Assembly (NCBI GenBank): GCA_022818135.1 | Contig: JAFMSR010000017.1 | Coordinates: 14,679,092-14,743,091 of the forward strand | DNA length: 64,000 nt | Reading direction: 5' to 3' | Source: Saxidomus purpurata | Taxonomy: Eukaryota > Mollusca > Bivalvia > Venerida > Veneridae | Shown: positions 48,101-53,714 of the stretch, one piece after another | How positions within the stretch are numbered: position 1 is the stretch's first letter | How the letters are laid out: each line of letters begins with the position of its first letter | Translations under genes and position numbers: made by a program | The notes under the pieces: model-generated | What the model was told of the DNA's origin: nothing | Database searches by the model: none | Seen by the model: only the letters and a program-made list of their open reading frames with translations

Positions 48101-49641
48101 TATAATTCAAAATAAGCATGCTTATTCATGTACAACATATTTACAGCCTCTCTCTGAGAGACTTCTGGAAAATTACAAAGATATTTGAAAACTGGCAAAC
48201 CTACTTTCGTTTTTGAAAAGGTAAAATATAAATTCTTAATTATTATGTAAAACTCACATTTTCGACACAATATGGTCACATTCGATGCAGTATGTCATAT
48301 TTTTCCTTCTGAGAAGACGCCCGTTACAATTCCAGTTTTAAAAGAAAATTCGATTTGGTCTTAGTAATGGACCTTTAATGCCACGGAACGGTCTAGATGT
48401 AAAATCCTTGTGAAACAATTATCATAATTACAAAATATTGATATCTAAAATGTTAGGCATGTAACCAGATACTATTTTAAGTTTTTGTCTAATTTAGAGA
48501 CGGCTCAAAGTTACGCAGAAGTTTATACAAACGACAGGAACGACTCCGACATGGAAGTTACAGAAAAGGTTTATTTTCAATGATATTAAACAGAATACCG
48601 TTAACTGAATTCTTAAAGGACCATTGTCACCTCAGATGTAAAATTACCAGAAGTATTAAAATGTCTTACCGGCGAAATAGACCGAGACTTGTACTAAAAA
48701 CATTCCTTATAGTGCTATTTAAAGCGAAACTTCAGACTGTAACTGTAGCGCAGTATTATTGATAATGATATTGCATATAAAAAACGCTTAAAACTGCTCA
48801 CTATCAGATTTTGGTAAAAAACTAAAGTTCTTCAAACGGTATGAAAATAACATATTTTAGAACATATAGTCATATAAAAAGGTTCCAGTATAAATTCCTC
48901 TAAAATATATTTGTATATTTGAAATAATACGCTACCAAATTAAAAAGCGTTACACACGCTTGTTAGCCTTTAGTTTTATATTTATGTATAAGTATGTCAT
49001 TTTTGAAACTTTTATTTTTTCCAACGGTAACTGACAGCGAGCAGCTTTAAGGACAACGCCTTTTTACCAAGAAGCGGCAAAAATGCGAAAGAAAGAATAA
49101 AGGGAGTTTTAATGAATGTAGTATATGATAACTGAACAAAACATAACATAACATAATTCAATTTACGTAAAATTTGAATATATATAGTATCTTGTCTGCA
49201 ATACCGACCTTTTACCCGTTTGAAAAGCCAGTCGTCAATTACGATTATACCATACAAGTTTCCCGAAATCTTCTTTGCTAAAATTTTCAAGTTTTAAATT
49301 TTCTTCATTTTTTTTGTGTGAGGTGAAGAAATCATGTAAATTTACACATATTTCAAAAAATGATTTTAAAGATATAAATAGATAAAACAAATAATTGATT
49401 GTGGTCGTGACAACAAAAATACCCACACAATAAAAGAAATATATTTAACCTACCTTTAATTTTTAGCAAAGCATGCAATTAAGGGCAAACCCATATACCG
49501 AAAAGTGTTGTTACATTTGTGTTGTTACATTTGGTGCACTACTAGTCTTGAGTTGATTGTTATTTTCAGAAGGAATTTAAACTGCAAAATGGAGACACGG
49601 TTACATACACAGAAAACTGCAGAAAAGGGAAGGCAATGTAA
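21030..49641 (+). CDS. Adhesion G-protein-coupled receptor, multi-exon gene
   Basis: About 27 coding exons give a receptor of roughly 920 residues. Order: signal peptide, sushi, two EGF-like modules, sushi, hormone-receptor motif, Thr/Ser-rich stalk, GAIN domain, GPS, seven helices and a short tail. The GPS shows the C-x-F-W, GC and C-x-C pattern with HL/T at the cleavage point, so self-cleavage and a tethered agonist starting TNFAVLM are expected from knowledge of the family. The TM3 Cys and the Cys of FCWLS form the usual disulfide pair; TM6 has GVSWILG and TM7 NGSQGFF. Every exon from 23884 to the stop at 49639-49641 has GT-AG borders and matching phases. The 7TM region resembles latrophilin-like adhesion receptors, but ligand and exact subfamily are unknown. 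The join between the signal-peptide and first sushi exons is unresolved. Confidence 0.93.
21213..21320 (+). repeat. tRNA-like SINE remnant in intron 1
   Basis: A-box-like GTGGCGTGATGGTTACGG and a degenerate B box in AAATTCGATCTCC at suitable spacing. The remainder carries no recognised SINE core. Confidence 0.45.
22195..22393 (+). CDS. Receptor exon: sushi (CCP) domain 1
   Basis: Encodes a full sushi pattern of four cysteines (LPC, HYSC, YRTC, PTC) with NG, GYELHG and the GVWKG tryptophan. It ends at donor A|GTAATA in phase 1, matching the next exon. The 5' border is doubtful: the start at 22195 (after GCATAG) is phase 0 with a weak pyrimidine tract. The better acceptor ending 22174 fits the phase-1 signal exon but puts a TAG stop in frame at 22192-22194. 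Confidence 0.75.
23455..23545 (+). pseudogene. Decayed duplicate of EGF-like exon 1
   Basis: The block CTATGACCGGTATTCTGGTC...GGGAGACAGATG is a diverged copy of CTATGACCGGTTTTGTCCGG...GGGAGACAGGTG in the real exon at 23884-24012. About 230 bases of 3' intron flank (ACTGACAGACTCAGAGCTCA and beyond) are duplicated in the same order at an offset of roughly 456 bases. The copy lacks the conserved Cys-Gly core and the phase-1 donor, so it is read as a dead exon duplicate. Confidence 0.75.
23884..24012 (+). CDS. Receptor exon: EGF-like domain 1
   Basis: Acceptor TGTATTTTAACAG, donor AAA|GTATGT, 129 bases, phase 1 in and out. The product has CERGFYGRNAESCGRCD, then DRFCPDGCSAGYQGDRC, the Cys spacing of MEGF-type EGF-like modules seen in molluscan extracellular proteins. 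Phase 1-1 symmetry makes it a module that can be duplicated without breaking the frame, which has happened just upstream. Confidence 0.85.
24205..24336. repeat. Near-perfect palindrome with GC-rich centre
   Basis: ATTAATCAAGTGATTTCATA at the left is answered by TATGAAATCACTTGATTAAT at the right. The arms continue inward through TTGGCC and CGTATTGGCCC to a centre of AAGGCCGAAGGCC. Arms are about 60 bases. It lies in the intron between the two EGF exons and abuts the TIR element at 24340-24656. Confidence 0.9.
24340..24656. mobile_element. Short TIR element (MITE)
   Basis: Left end ATTATTCAATTTTACAATAT and right end ATATTGTAAAGTTGAATAAT are inverted repeats over about 25 bases. The interior contains three repeats of a (C)TCGTATTGGC-like motif and no gene. 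The element touches the palindrome at 24205-24336, whose core shares CGTATTGGCC, so the two may be parts of one family. Confidence 0.65.
24757..24945 (-). repeat. SINE with conserved core (copy d, minus)
   Basis: Reverse complement carries a B box (GGGTTCGAGACC), CGTGAGAAAGTTGACTG and AAACTGCCCGCCAG, then TGAAATACAGTCGAAACGGG and GTTAATCCC. It lies in the intron between the EGF exons, antisense to the gene. Confidence 0.75.
25311..25406 (+). repeat. 29-bp tandem repeat ending in the EGF 2 acceptor
   Basis: The unit GTTTTGTCTGATTCATGAGA starts at 25311, 25340 and 25369 (29-bp period). The next unit start at 25398 is GTTTTTCAG, which is the polypyrimidine tract and AG of the following exon. 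Confidence 0.85.
25407..25496 (+). CDS. Receptor exon: EGF-like domain 2
   Basis: Acceptor TGTTTTTCAG, strong donor T|GTACGT, 90 bases, phase 1-1. Encodes CRDGTYGMNCAYTCSC, then QPCNKMNGYC, the C-x2-G-x-Y-G-x2-C-x3-C-x-C start of MEGF-type EGF modules. It joins in frame to the second sushi exon. Confidence 0.85.
26379..26552 (+). CDS. Receptor exon: sushi (CCP) domain 2
   Basis: Acceptor TTTTTATTGCAG, donor G|GTAGGA, 174 bases, phase 1-1. Four-Cys sushi pattern: FCGIIEIPNG, FYGCNTGFELFG, TRTCNRSTGAW and PKCVKT. A one-exon, phase-1 sushi module is normal for animal CCP genes. Confidence 0.9.
26752..26990 (+). repeat. SINE with conserved core (copy e)
   Basis: Well-preserved copy: GGCCTCCGTGGTCGCTGACTT head, B box GGTTCGAGCCC, TGTGAGAAAGTTGGCGG, GGTTCTTCCTAGGAACGAT and AAACTGCTTACCTG. 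It sits in the intron just before the HRM exon. Confidence 0.8.
27068..27175 (+). CDS. Receptor exon: hormone-receptor motif, part 1
   Basis: Acceptor ATTCCCCAG, donor G|GTTATC, phase 1-1. Encodes MCPEETDNKGTIWTKARP and RARQCPDGFSG, matching the first half of the HRM (HormR) domain (C-P-x-E-T, G-x-x-W, C-P-x-G-x-x-G). In adhesion receptors HRM usually lies just N-terminal to GAIN, as here. Confidence 0.9.
27475..27970 (+). repeat. 51-bp minisatellite inside the HRM intron
   Basis: Block CTAAACGACAACAGGTGTAA, with GTAAGCGGACGGTAATTGG, recurs at 27681, 27732, 27783, 27834 and 27885 (51-bp period) and at 27939. Worn units lie upstream to about 27480. Because 51 is divisible by three, a spurious repeated frame appears on the minus strand. 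Confidence 0.9.
28139..28230 (+). CDS. Receptor exon: hormone-receptor motif, part 2
   Basis: Acceptor ATACGTAAACAG, donor CTG|GTCAGT, phase 1 in, phase 0 out. Encodes NVTRICGTEGKWMLPNYNC, the second half of HRM (A/V-T-R-x-C, G-x-W, P-x-x-x-C), then the linker IRASVRDVHDL. Confidence 0.88.
28650..29335. repeat. G-poor, strand-asymmetric degenerate satellite
   Basis: About 690 bases made almost only of C, T and A on the plus strand (CTCATCTCATCTCA, CACTTCACCTTGCCT, CTACCCTACC). The motif TAAATTCAACTCAGC and variants recur near 28891, 28971, 29064 and 29227, giving a rough 80-95-base higher-order period. It runs to the acceptor region of the next exon. Confidence 0.8.
29351..29566 (+). CDS. 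Receptor exon: Thr/Ser-rich stalk and start of GAIN
   Basis: Acceptor TCTGTTGACAG, donor GAT|GTAAGT, 216 bases, phase 0-0. Encodes AATIVNNTTTAAVVSTLEK, then an acidic helical stretch (LTDGELNLLSESLDQLATAL), fitting the helical first part of GAIN. N-glycosylation sequons (NNT, NAT) suit an extracellular position. An inner GTGAGT (29390) could act as an alternative donor. Confidence 0.88.
29682..29910 (+). repeat. SINE with conserved core (copy f)
   Basis: Head CCGTCTCCGTGGTCGGGTTG, then ATGTGAGAAAATTGAG, GGTCCTTCCAGG, AAATTGCCCGCC and CTGAAATACGACTG. The B box is mutated (TATGAGTTGGAGTTC), so the copy is older than copy e. Confidence 0.7.
30838..30909 (+). CDS. Receptor exon: GAIN helical part
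   Basis: Acceptor TTTCTTTATTTATGCAG, donor GCA|GTAAGT, 72 bases, phase 0-0. Encodes TFLESANSMIDNSHQESWQA, with the conserved Trp of GAIN subdomain A. Confidence 0.88.
31289..31403 (+). CDS. Receptor exon: GAIN helical part 2
   Basis: Acceptor TTAATTTTCAAG, donor G|GTATTA, 115 bases, phase 0 to 1. Encodes VHVLSAVESFGEALGNSL, matching the LL-x-x-[IVL]-E-x-F helix of GAIN subdomain A. Confidence 0.87.
31610..32390 (-). repeat. Three adjacent copies of a SINE with tRNA-Thr-like heads
   Basis: The block TTAGTTATTTTAGGTTTCG/ATACAGAACGCGTCCCGTT recurs near 31665, 31960 and 32175 together with AGAGACA, CATG(T/G)CCGGTGTACA and GGACCTCG. Minus-strand tRNA-like heads are seen at about 31811-31885 and 32315-32382. 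Each has a perfect five-base anticodon stem and the loop CTTGTAA (anticodon TGT, Thr). T arms are imperfect, so these are SINE heads or pseudogenes, not working tRNAs. Confidence 0.7.
33400..33525 (+). CDS. Receptor exon: GAIN beta part 1
   Basis: Acceptor GTTATATTTTCAG, donor G|GTTAAG, 126 bases, phase 1-1. Encodes AIEVSKFSNDDVTFPSQD, then a polar segment with SNIRLEAASFK. Position and strand-like pattern fit the start of GAIN subdomain B. Confidence 0.86.
33655..34015. repeat. Degenerate intronic tandem repeat
   Basis: Variants of CAGTTCATATCGCAGTAGTT with TTTGGACTA/TAGACTAT recur about every 60 bases. Units are strongly diverged and the period is approximate. Confidence 0.5.
34101..34173 (+). 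CDS. Receptor exon: GAIN beta part 2
   Basis: Acceptor TTCCTATACACAG, donor AC|GTAAGT, 73 bases, phase 1 to 2. Encodes TTVQYVTTAVMYRNLSEILP, the Y-x-x-x-x-x-[VL]-Y-x-N-L-S-x-[IL]-L-P motif common in latrophilin-like GAIN domains. Confidence 0.9.
34560..34860. repeat. Dispersed repeat with short palindromes
   Basis: Includes a double TTACGTCACACGATAT, a hairpin around TTCTCGGAGGCGTAGCCTCC, and GTCAGTAGTTCGGATGCG with AACAAGTGCGTA. The last two blocks recur in the same order at 36510-36560, marking a dispersed family. Confidence 0.55.
34978..35101 (+). CDS. Receptor exon: GAIN beta part 3
   Basis: Acceptor CACTTTGTTTCAG, donor AAT|GTAAGT, 124 bases, phase 2 to 0. Encodes INGPILALSVAPHLTGML, then DPPVHISFEHNN, the [IV]-x-x-x-[IL]-x-A-x-[SV]-x-P and P-V-x-I-x-F-x-H strands that precede the GPS. 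Confidence 0.92.
35330..35960. repeat. Degenerate tandem repeat (about 110-120-bp unit)
   Basis: Recurring order of blocks: CCTTGTTAA-ACTCTAGAA, CAATCAT-ATGAA/TATAGTTGG, AGAATGTTTGTC, GGTCAAGTTTGAA and GGTCA-C-GGTTA. The same unit forms the field at 58100-59030, so this is a dispersed tandem repeat family, not gene sequence. Confidence 0.7.
36384..36427 (+). CDS. Receptor exon: GPS motif, first cysteine
   Basis: Acceptor TTTCTGTTTTACAG, donor AG|GTAAGC, 44 bases, phase 0 to 2. Encodes NQLAEPSCRFWLFK, with the C-x-F-W signature that opens the GPS. Confidence 0.92.
36947..37067 (+). CDS. Receptor exon: GPS cleavage site and tethered agonist
   Basis: Acceptor TGTTTTTCTTCAG, donor GAG|GTTAGT, 121 bases, phase 2 to 0. 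Encodes GSKGYWSNQGCSVHH, the NET glycosylation sequon, then YTVCECKHLTNFAVLM. The HL/T tripeptide is intact, so the family's autoproteolysis between L and T is expected, exposing TNFAVLMSPF as tethered agonist. Confidence 0.95.
38299..38402 (+). CDS. Receptor exon: TM1
   Basis: Acceptor TTTTTATTGCAG, donor AA|GTACAT, 104 bases, phase 0 to 2. Encodes VVSMVGIGVSIFCLLATLAM, the first transmembrane helix, with the [VI]-G-x-x-[VI]-S pattern of adhesion receptors. Confidence 0.93.
38645..38747 (+). CDS. Receptor exon: TM2
   Basis: Acceptor TTTTCTATTTTAAG, donor AGT|GTGAGT, 103 bases, phase 2 to 0. Encodes KSDRTVLLANLCVALVVSYI, then LFLAG, corresponding to the first intracellular loop and TM2 of adhesion receptors. 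Confidence 0.93.
39493..39747. repeat. Foldback element in the TM2-TM3 intron
   Basis: AAATCATGCTCAAGTAATAT (about 39541) is answered by ATTTCTTGAGCATGATTT (about 39690). Outer ends carry GGCCCCGTGCTTA and GCCGGGGCCTCGTG-AGC in opposite sense. Interior AT-rich, non-coding. Confidence 0.6.
39800..40245 (+). repeat. Tandem array of the TM3 acceptor and exon start (about 7 units)
   Basis: The unit GTTACAG|GTGGTGTGTGCAGTAAT, then TATAGCTTGCCTA and TTATTTCTATCTTGTGG, begins at 39800, 39869, 39931, 39998, 40059, 40121 and 40183 (mostly 61-62 bases apart). The last unit is the true 5' end of the TM3 exon. Units at 39800, 39931 and 40121 keep a perfect ACAG acceptor; those at 39869, 39998 and 40059 are mutated. 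Confidence 0.93.
40183..40336 (+). CDS. Receptor exon: TM3
   Basis: Acceptor TTTTCTGTTACAG, donor C|GTAAGC, 154 bases, phase 0 to 1. Encodes VVCAVIAACLHYIYLVVFC, with the disulfide Cys, then MLAEGIEM at the cytoplasmic end and KWLLLLSW at the start of TM4. The acceptor chosen is the only one of the array that reads through in frame to the rest of the exon. Confidence 0.95.
41117..41186 (+). CDS. Receptor exon: TM4
   Basis: Acceptor TCTATCTTATTCAG, donor TT|GTAAGT, 70 bases, phase 1 to 2. Encodes LPAVIVGITLGVTKTEGFGN, then ER and a split Phe codon finished by the next exon to give ERFCWLS. The last eight coding bases (GAAAGATT) are the first bases of the 41-bp array that follows. Confidence 0.93.
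41179..41775 (+). repeat. Tandem array of the TM4 exon end and its donor (about 15 units)
   Basis: The unit GAAAGATT|GTAAGTAATG, then TTGATGGCGATGTACGTATA and TTT, starts at 41179, 41220, 41261, 41302, 41343, 41374, 41412, 41453, 41494, 41535, 41576, 41617, 41658, 41701 and 41741. The period is 41 bases with a few indels. About nine downstream units retain the donor exactly. Confidence 0.95.
42184..42250 (+). CDS. Receptor exon: extracellular loop 2 and TM5 start
   Basis: Acceptor TTACTAAATTTCAG, donor CTA|GTGAGT, 67 bases, phase 2 to 0. Encodes CWLSNVNGLIWAFVGPTLAI, with the conserved loop-2 Cys-Trp and the WAFVGP motif at TM5. Confidence 0.95.
42661..42694. repeat. (AAACT)n pentanucleotide repeat
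   Basis: Six to seven perfect AAACT units directly visible, ending about 20 bases before the acceptor of the next receptor exon. Confidence 0.9.
42716..42801 (+). CDS. Receptor exon: TM5 end and intracellular loop 3
   Basis: Acceptor ATTTCTCGTAG, donor AA|GTATGT, 86 bases, phase 0 to 2. Encodes FNIGCLILVLRAIFNSRTVE, then the polar loop AKESSEKVK leading into TM6. Confidence 0.92.
43486..43584 (+). repeat. 33-bp tandem repeat, three units
   Basis: AGTTAAAATACTTTTAAAGA, then ACACATCATGTAA, starts at 43486, 43519 and 43552 with almost no divergence, implying recent amplification. It ends 35 bases before the TM6 exon. Confidence 0.95.
43619..43745 (+). CDS. Receptor exon: TM6 and start of TM7
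   Basis: Acceptor TTTTGACAATTAG, donor CAG|GTAAAC, 127 bases, phase 2 to 0. Encodes GVRSLCVLLPVTGVSWILGM (TM6), then FIQYIFAICNGSQ (first half of TM7). Confidence 0.95.
44142..44396. mobile_element. TTAA-flanked MITE, family 2 (copy A, complete)
   Basis: Left end TTAA|AGCTGCTCGCTCTCAG and right end CTGAGAGCGAGCAGCT|TTAA: perfect 16-base terminal inverted repeats with TTAA at both ends. 255 bases, non-coding; an inner palindrome AAGCGTTGCAAACGCTT is shared with the other copies. Intronic. Confidence 0.9.
45362..45403 (+). CDS. Receptor exon: TM7
   Basis: Acceptor TTTGTTTTACAG, donor CAG|GTAGGT, 42 bases, phase 0-0. Encodes GFFLFLFHCLLSPQ, the GFFxFLFHCLL end of TM7 in adhesion receptors. Confidence 0.95.
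45608..45676 (+). CDS. Receptor exon: cytoplasmic tail 1
   Basis: Acceptor TTGTTTTATTTAG, donor ACT|GTAAGT, 69 bases, phase 0-0. Encodes VKKAFLLRKRKKYAVTSIGK, a basic helix-8 region that follows TM7. Confidence 0.9.
47248..47287 (+). CDS. Receptor exon: cytoplasmic tail 2
   Basis: Acceptor TTCTCTTTTCAG, donor G|GTAAAG, 40 bases, phase 0 to 1. Encodes KSTSKTDHSISDK, a Ser/Thr-rich stretch. Called by splice-site quality and exact phase fit, since tails have no conserved motif. Confidence 0.75.
47836..48378. mobile_element. TTAA-flanked element, family 3 (TTAA-AGGTCC)
   Basis: Left TTAA|AGGTCCATTACTAACACC and right GGTCTTAGTAATGGACCT|TTAA form terminal inverted repeats of about 30 bases with one or two mismatches, enclosing 543 bases with no coding potential. 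Located in a tail intron of the receptor. Confidence 0.88.
48498..48568 (+). CDS. Receptor exon: cytoplasmic tail 3
   Basis: Acceptor TTTGTCTAATTTAG, donor AAG|GTTTAT, 71 bases, phase 1 to 0. Encodes TAQSYAEVYTNDRNDSDMEV, then TEK; acidic, with Tyr residues that could be phosphorylated (inference only). Confidence 0.75.
48613..48780 (+). mobile_element. Partial TTAA-type MITE, related to family 1
   Basis: Left end TTAA|AGGACCATTGTCACC, then AACATTCCTTATAGTGC and GTAGCGCAGTATTATT, which match the interior of 2451-2754. No right terminal repeat was found. It lies just after the tail exon and only a few bases before the next MITE. Confidence 0.55.
48788..49050. mobile_element. TTAA-flanked MITE, family 2 (copy B, complete)
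   Basis: Left end TTAA|AACTGCTCACTATCAG and right end CTGACAGCGAGCAGCT|TTAA. Interior shares GATTTTGGT-AAAAAC, ACGCTACCAAATTA and AAAGCGTTACACACGCTT with the other copies. 263 bases, intronic. Confidence 0.88.
49570..49641 (+). CDS. Receptor last coding exon
   Basis: Acceptor TTGTTATTTTCAG, phase 0. Encodes KEFKLQNGDTVTYTENCRKG, then KAM and TAA at 49639-49641. A longer overlapping frame in another register across this exon has no support. The 3' untranslated region follows; a candidate ATTAAA signal is at about 50275. Confidence 0.8.
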   Translation, partial: KEFKLQNGDTVTYTENCRKGKAM

Positions 49642-50460
49642 AACGGAACATAGAAACTGTTATAGTAGCGGAGATCGCACTGAAGCTGAACTGGAACGTT
49701 TGTGTAAAAAGTCCGAGCATCACTATCACACCACAGAAAGAGGTCTTACCGACGAAATTCACTATTATTTCTATACACAAAAAATACTCCTTCCGTTGCA
49801 TATTAAATCGAAAGTACTTGCTATGAATATTGTGCAGCCCAAAAAAATATTTCATCGATATTGCAAAAATATGGAACCCTCTCTTACGATGCTTTTTTCG
49901 TAAAGAAACCAGAACACTTTACGCTATAGAGCGGTTGGGGCGTGCTGTTGTACATGTAAGAGGATATGAAAATATGAAAACGGAAATACATGTGTGTCTC
50001 CTCTGCAACTGTTTCCATGAAAACGAGGTGTTTCTCTGAGGACATGTTAACTTGAGAGGTCTAACATTTTTGTATTACTGTGCGGAAACATGTTCAGATG
50101 CTGCAAACGGTCTTTTAATCGGATCATGTGATGCCATGTCTTTGCAGATTAGATATTTTGTATGCTACAAGCAGATTTATATACTGTCGGTATACTGTCG
50201 GTTTCTATGATTATTGGAGAATAAGTTTCTAGAAATACATTGGTTAGAAAATCATGAGACTTCATTTTTAATTTATTAAAGACTGTATGTGGTGAAAAAA
50301 ACTCGTATTGGTTAAATTCAGGAAATGTGGAATAATCATTCAGTCAAACATAATGAATCGTTAGTTTTTCCTTATTAACATTTCATTTAAGTTACCGTTA
50401 AAAAAGCAGCAACAAACTAAAAAGCAATACTTGCATTTCTTGTCATCTTTTATAGAAAAT

Positions 50461-50700
50461 CTAAAGCTGCTCGCTCTCAGATTTTGGTGAAAAACAAGAT
50501 TCTTCGAGCTGTCTGAACTAAACCCATTTTAGAACGAATCATCAAATAAAAAAGTTCCGGTAGTAATTCCTGTAATTTAAAAGTATTTCTGCATTTTTTC
50601 AAAGTATACGCTACCCAATTATAGTGTAGCCGTAAAACCAAGCTCATTGGAATTTTCGACAGCTTTTCTCATTTTTGCTTGTTAGTTATAGCCACTTCTT
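50461..50700 (+). mobile_element. MITE family 2 (copy C, right end missing)
   Basis: Starts CTAAAGCTGCTCGCTCTCAG and shares GATTTTGGTGAAAAAC, TACGCTACCCAATTA and GTGTAGCCGTAAAACCA with copies A and B. The TTAA is mutated to CTAA and the right terminal repeat is absent. Confidence 0.75.
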
Positions 50701-53288
50701 TTGGAGAAATTAAAATTTTTACTTAGCAAATTTTCATTAATTGAAAGTGCTGTATCTCCGGTATCCTGAAATCCAACAGTTGCTTTTTTTGAGGCCCCGA
50801 ATTGGGGAAACCCCATTTATTTTTCATGTAATATCGGTTAAGTAAAGTTCGAGGAGCATCCCTTACTTTCCTTATATGATAGATATATATGACCATGTAT
50901 ATACATATACAACGACAAGAACTGACACAACATTCAATTTTCTTTAATACTATCACTCGTAATAATCCCTCGCACGAAACCAAAACGCAAGTCCACAACA
51001 GTGAAAATTTCATTATTTTAAACTATACGAATTGGGTTTCTTTAAATTTTGTGTAAGTATTGATATGTTAAATTTGTCTTTTTACCATTCAAACTGATTA
51101 AAAACCGCATTTTTTATCATAAGGTAAGTATTTTTCAATTGAAGTGCCTTTCCTCGTGTTTTAATATGTTCCTGCTTTTCCTAATGTGCCACTTTGTTTC
51201 TAGTATAATAGTTTTAAGAAGTTTGCATCTAGCAGGGCATACTTATGCATGGGAAGCCAGTGTGTTTTCAGATTTATTGTTTTAGTTATGGAATCATTCA
51301 AGTTGTGCTTAATATGTGTGGTAAAACATACTTGTCAGTCCATGTTCTTTGGCACTGATGTTCTTTTAGTTTTGTGACCAACACATAGGTAGGGGTATTA
51401 GTCATACATTTTATCGCAATAGTTGCCCTTTGATTGCTTTTTCATTTTCCTCTGTGTCCTTGCTATTTCTCAACAACATCAGCCTGAGGCTGGAATAGAG
51501 AAAATCTCACTAGAAAGAGAGAAAGCACAGATAACCAGCATGCTCTGGTTCTATGATTATTGAATTAAGGCCTTTTCATATAGCCACGTTTCACACAAAA
51601 AAACCTTGTCTCGGCAACGGGATTTGCCATTTTCGTTTGTATTTCTATATAAACAAATAACCTCCGGGCGATGACATTTCTTACATGTTGATATTATTTT
51701 AAAAAACATGACAGAGGACCACTCCTCGTACACAGTGCTACATTCTAAATACTAGTATATGGTATATAGGCCATGAAGATTTCTAAAATAATTTCAAGAT
51801 GTTGGTATTTATATGTCTATTGGAAAAAAACATCCGGAACAGGGCCACTTATGATTTTAACAAGTTTGGTAGAGGACCACCAAACATTGCTACATACCAG
51901 ATTTCTAGGATTTAAGCGTTGTAGTTGGCTCAGAGGTTTAGGAGAAGATGTCACTTGAAGTTATCATGAATCCAAAACAATGATGGAGCCGAAAATTTAC
52001 AACTGACAGCTGTCACAGAGAACAACAATCAGACATGGTCACCGGTCGAAATTCATTTAAATTTGAAAGGGTGACTTTTTTCGTATATAAGTAAATAGTG
52101 TGATGATAAGATGTTTACTTTTAGAAAAAGACTCGTGAGAACAGAATAATATTTTATAAAAGGATTTTTTTCACATTATCAATATTGTTAAAATAAGAGT
52201 TATTGTGAAAGTTATTGTGTGGTGTGTTATTGTTGCTAGCTATGCCAATCACAAAGTCAAGTCACATAACGTGACAAAAACATTCTCCAAGCGTGTATTT
52301 GAATATGTGAAAATCACGTTAAAACACGTATTCTCATCAAATTAACAAGTACATAAAACACATATTTATATTTAAATTTTATATTTAAACTGTTGTAATG
52401 GCTATTGCATTCAGCAATGAGTGCTATAATTTCAGTTTGTCAGTTATCAACAGCATGGTTGTCTATCTCATCATAATATGCAAGGTAGTAATTTACAAAG
52501 TTCTATAGAATTTCCACGGGCAATTGGCCATCTGATAGGATTTTAAATCTCTTCTAAATTTAAAAAAATAACATTAATCTCTTCACCACAGCATGTCTTG
52601 AATGAAATTGTCCATTCTTCAATTTAAATAGCACAATGTAATGTTCTTTGCCCAATGATTCAACAAATTGGTTCAATCTTACTTGCTTTAAATAGGAAAG
52701 AAAAGCATATGTCAACATTGCTTGAGAGTACGTAGAACACAGTTCTCTAATTGATCATTCTCTGTCTAGTCTCTACTGCCTACACTATGTTCTCCAATCT
52801 GAATATATCGGTCGTTTAGTTTATATTAATGTAAATTTCGAGGAAAGGTGTGTAAGGAACAGGTATAATGTAGTCAAACTTTTAAATGTCGGTTACACAA
52901 GTGTAGAAATCTTTGTAAAAGTCGGCTTAAACATTTGAAAAATAATCCTTTTCACCGAATTTGCTTGCTAAAATTACGTTGGAAAAAATCTTTTATTTCA
53001 TGCACAATGTATCTCATGTTATTCGACCAGGGTATCGAACAAGCGTAGAAATATATCACTGAATGAAAAGGGATTATATTATAGACGATGTATCGCAAAA
53101 TGTCATTTATTTGCCTCTCTGGTGTTGTGTTAGCTTTCTCGAGGAAGAAATCAATTACAAATTCGTTGAATTGGGGACCCCTCATATTTCCGCTGAAGGG
53201 ATAAAAAATTTCGTTTAGCTATTTTGGTATGGGGTTATTAAGGTAATATTGGGAAAACGTTCCACTCCACACCGCAGGCCTCAAGTGT

Positions 53289-53714
53289 TTAAAGCGACTG
53301 CACTCCAAATTCTTAGTAAATTTTATTTTTTTGGTAAAATCAATATATATTCAATTTGTCAGCATCAAGATTATTTTCTTTGTGTAAGAGCTAAAAATAA
53401 AGGTAGAAAAAATATTTACCCGAGCCAGGTTTTGAACTCGGATCTTTGCGCTTACAAAAATTTACAGCGGCAACCTACACACTACGGAGTCGCTGATTCG
53501 ATGCGAGTTAAAAATATTGATATACCAAAGGCCCACCCCGTTAGTCACGGGGTGATTATTCTACAAAAAAATAAGCAAAACACACTTTTATTGTTTCTTT
53601 TGTTGAAACTTGTCACTTATCAATACATGCCCCTGATACAGTAATGACTTGTTTTCTTGAAATTGAAAATTTTCTTTTTTTAGCGTAACTTGTCCATTGG
53701 TGCAGTCGCTTTAA
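53289..53714. mobile_element. TTAA-flanked element, family 4, with tRNA-like interior
   Basis: Left TTAA|AGCGACTGCACTCCAA and right TTGGTGCAGTCGCT|TTAA give a 16-base terminal inverted repeat with TTAA at both ends. Inside, the minus strand has a tRNA-like segment (about 53420-53495) with A-box-like TCCGTAGTGTGTAGG and B-box-like CCGAGTTCAAAACC. It may be a SINE captured in a MITE or a composite family. Confidence 0.75.

Noticed and set aside
49505..49903. 132-residue plus-strand ORF over the last receptor exon
   Set aside because: Different register from the receptor tail and no recognised domain; the tail frame joins all upstream exons in phase and stops at 49639.
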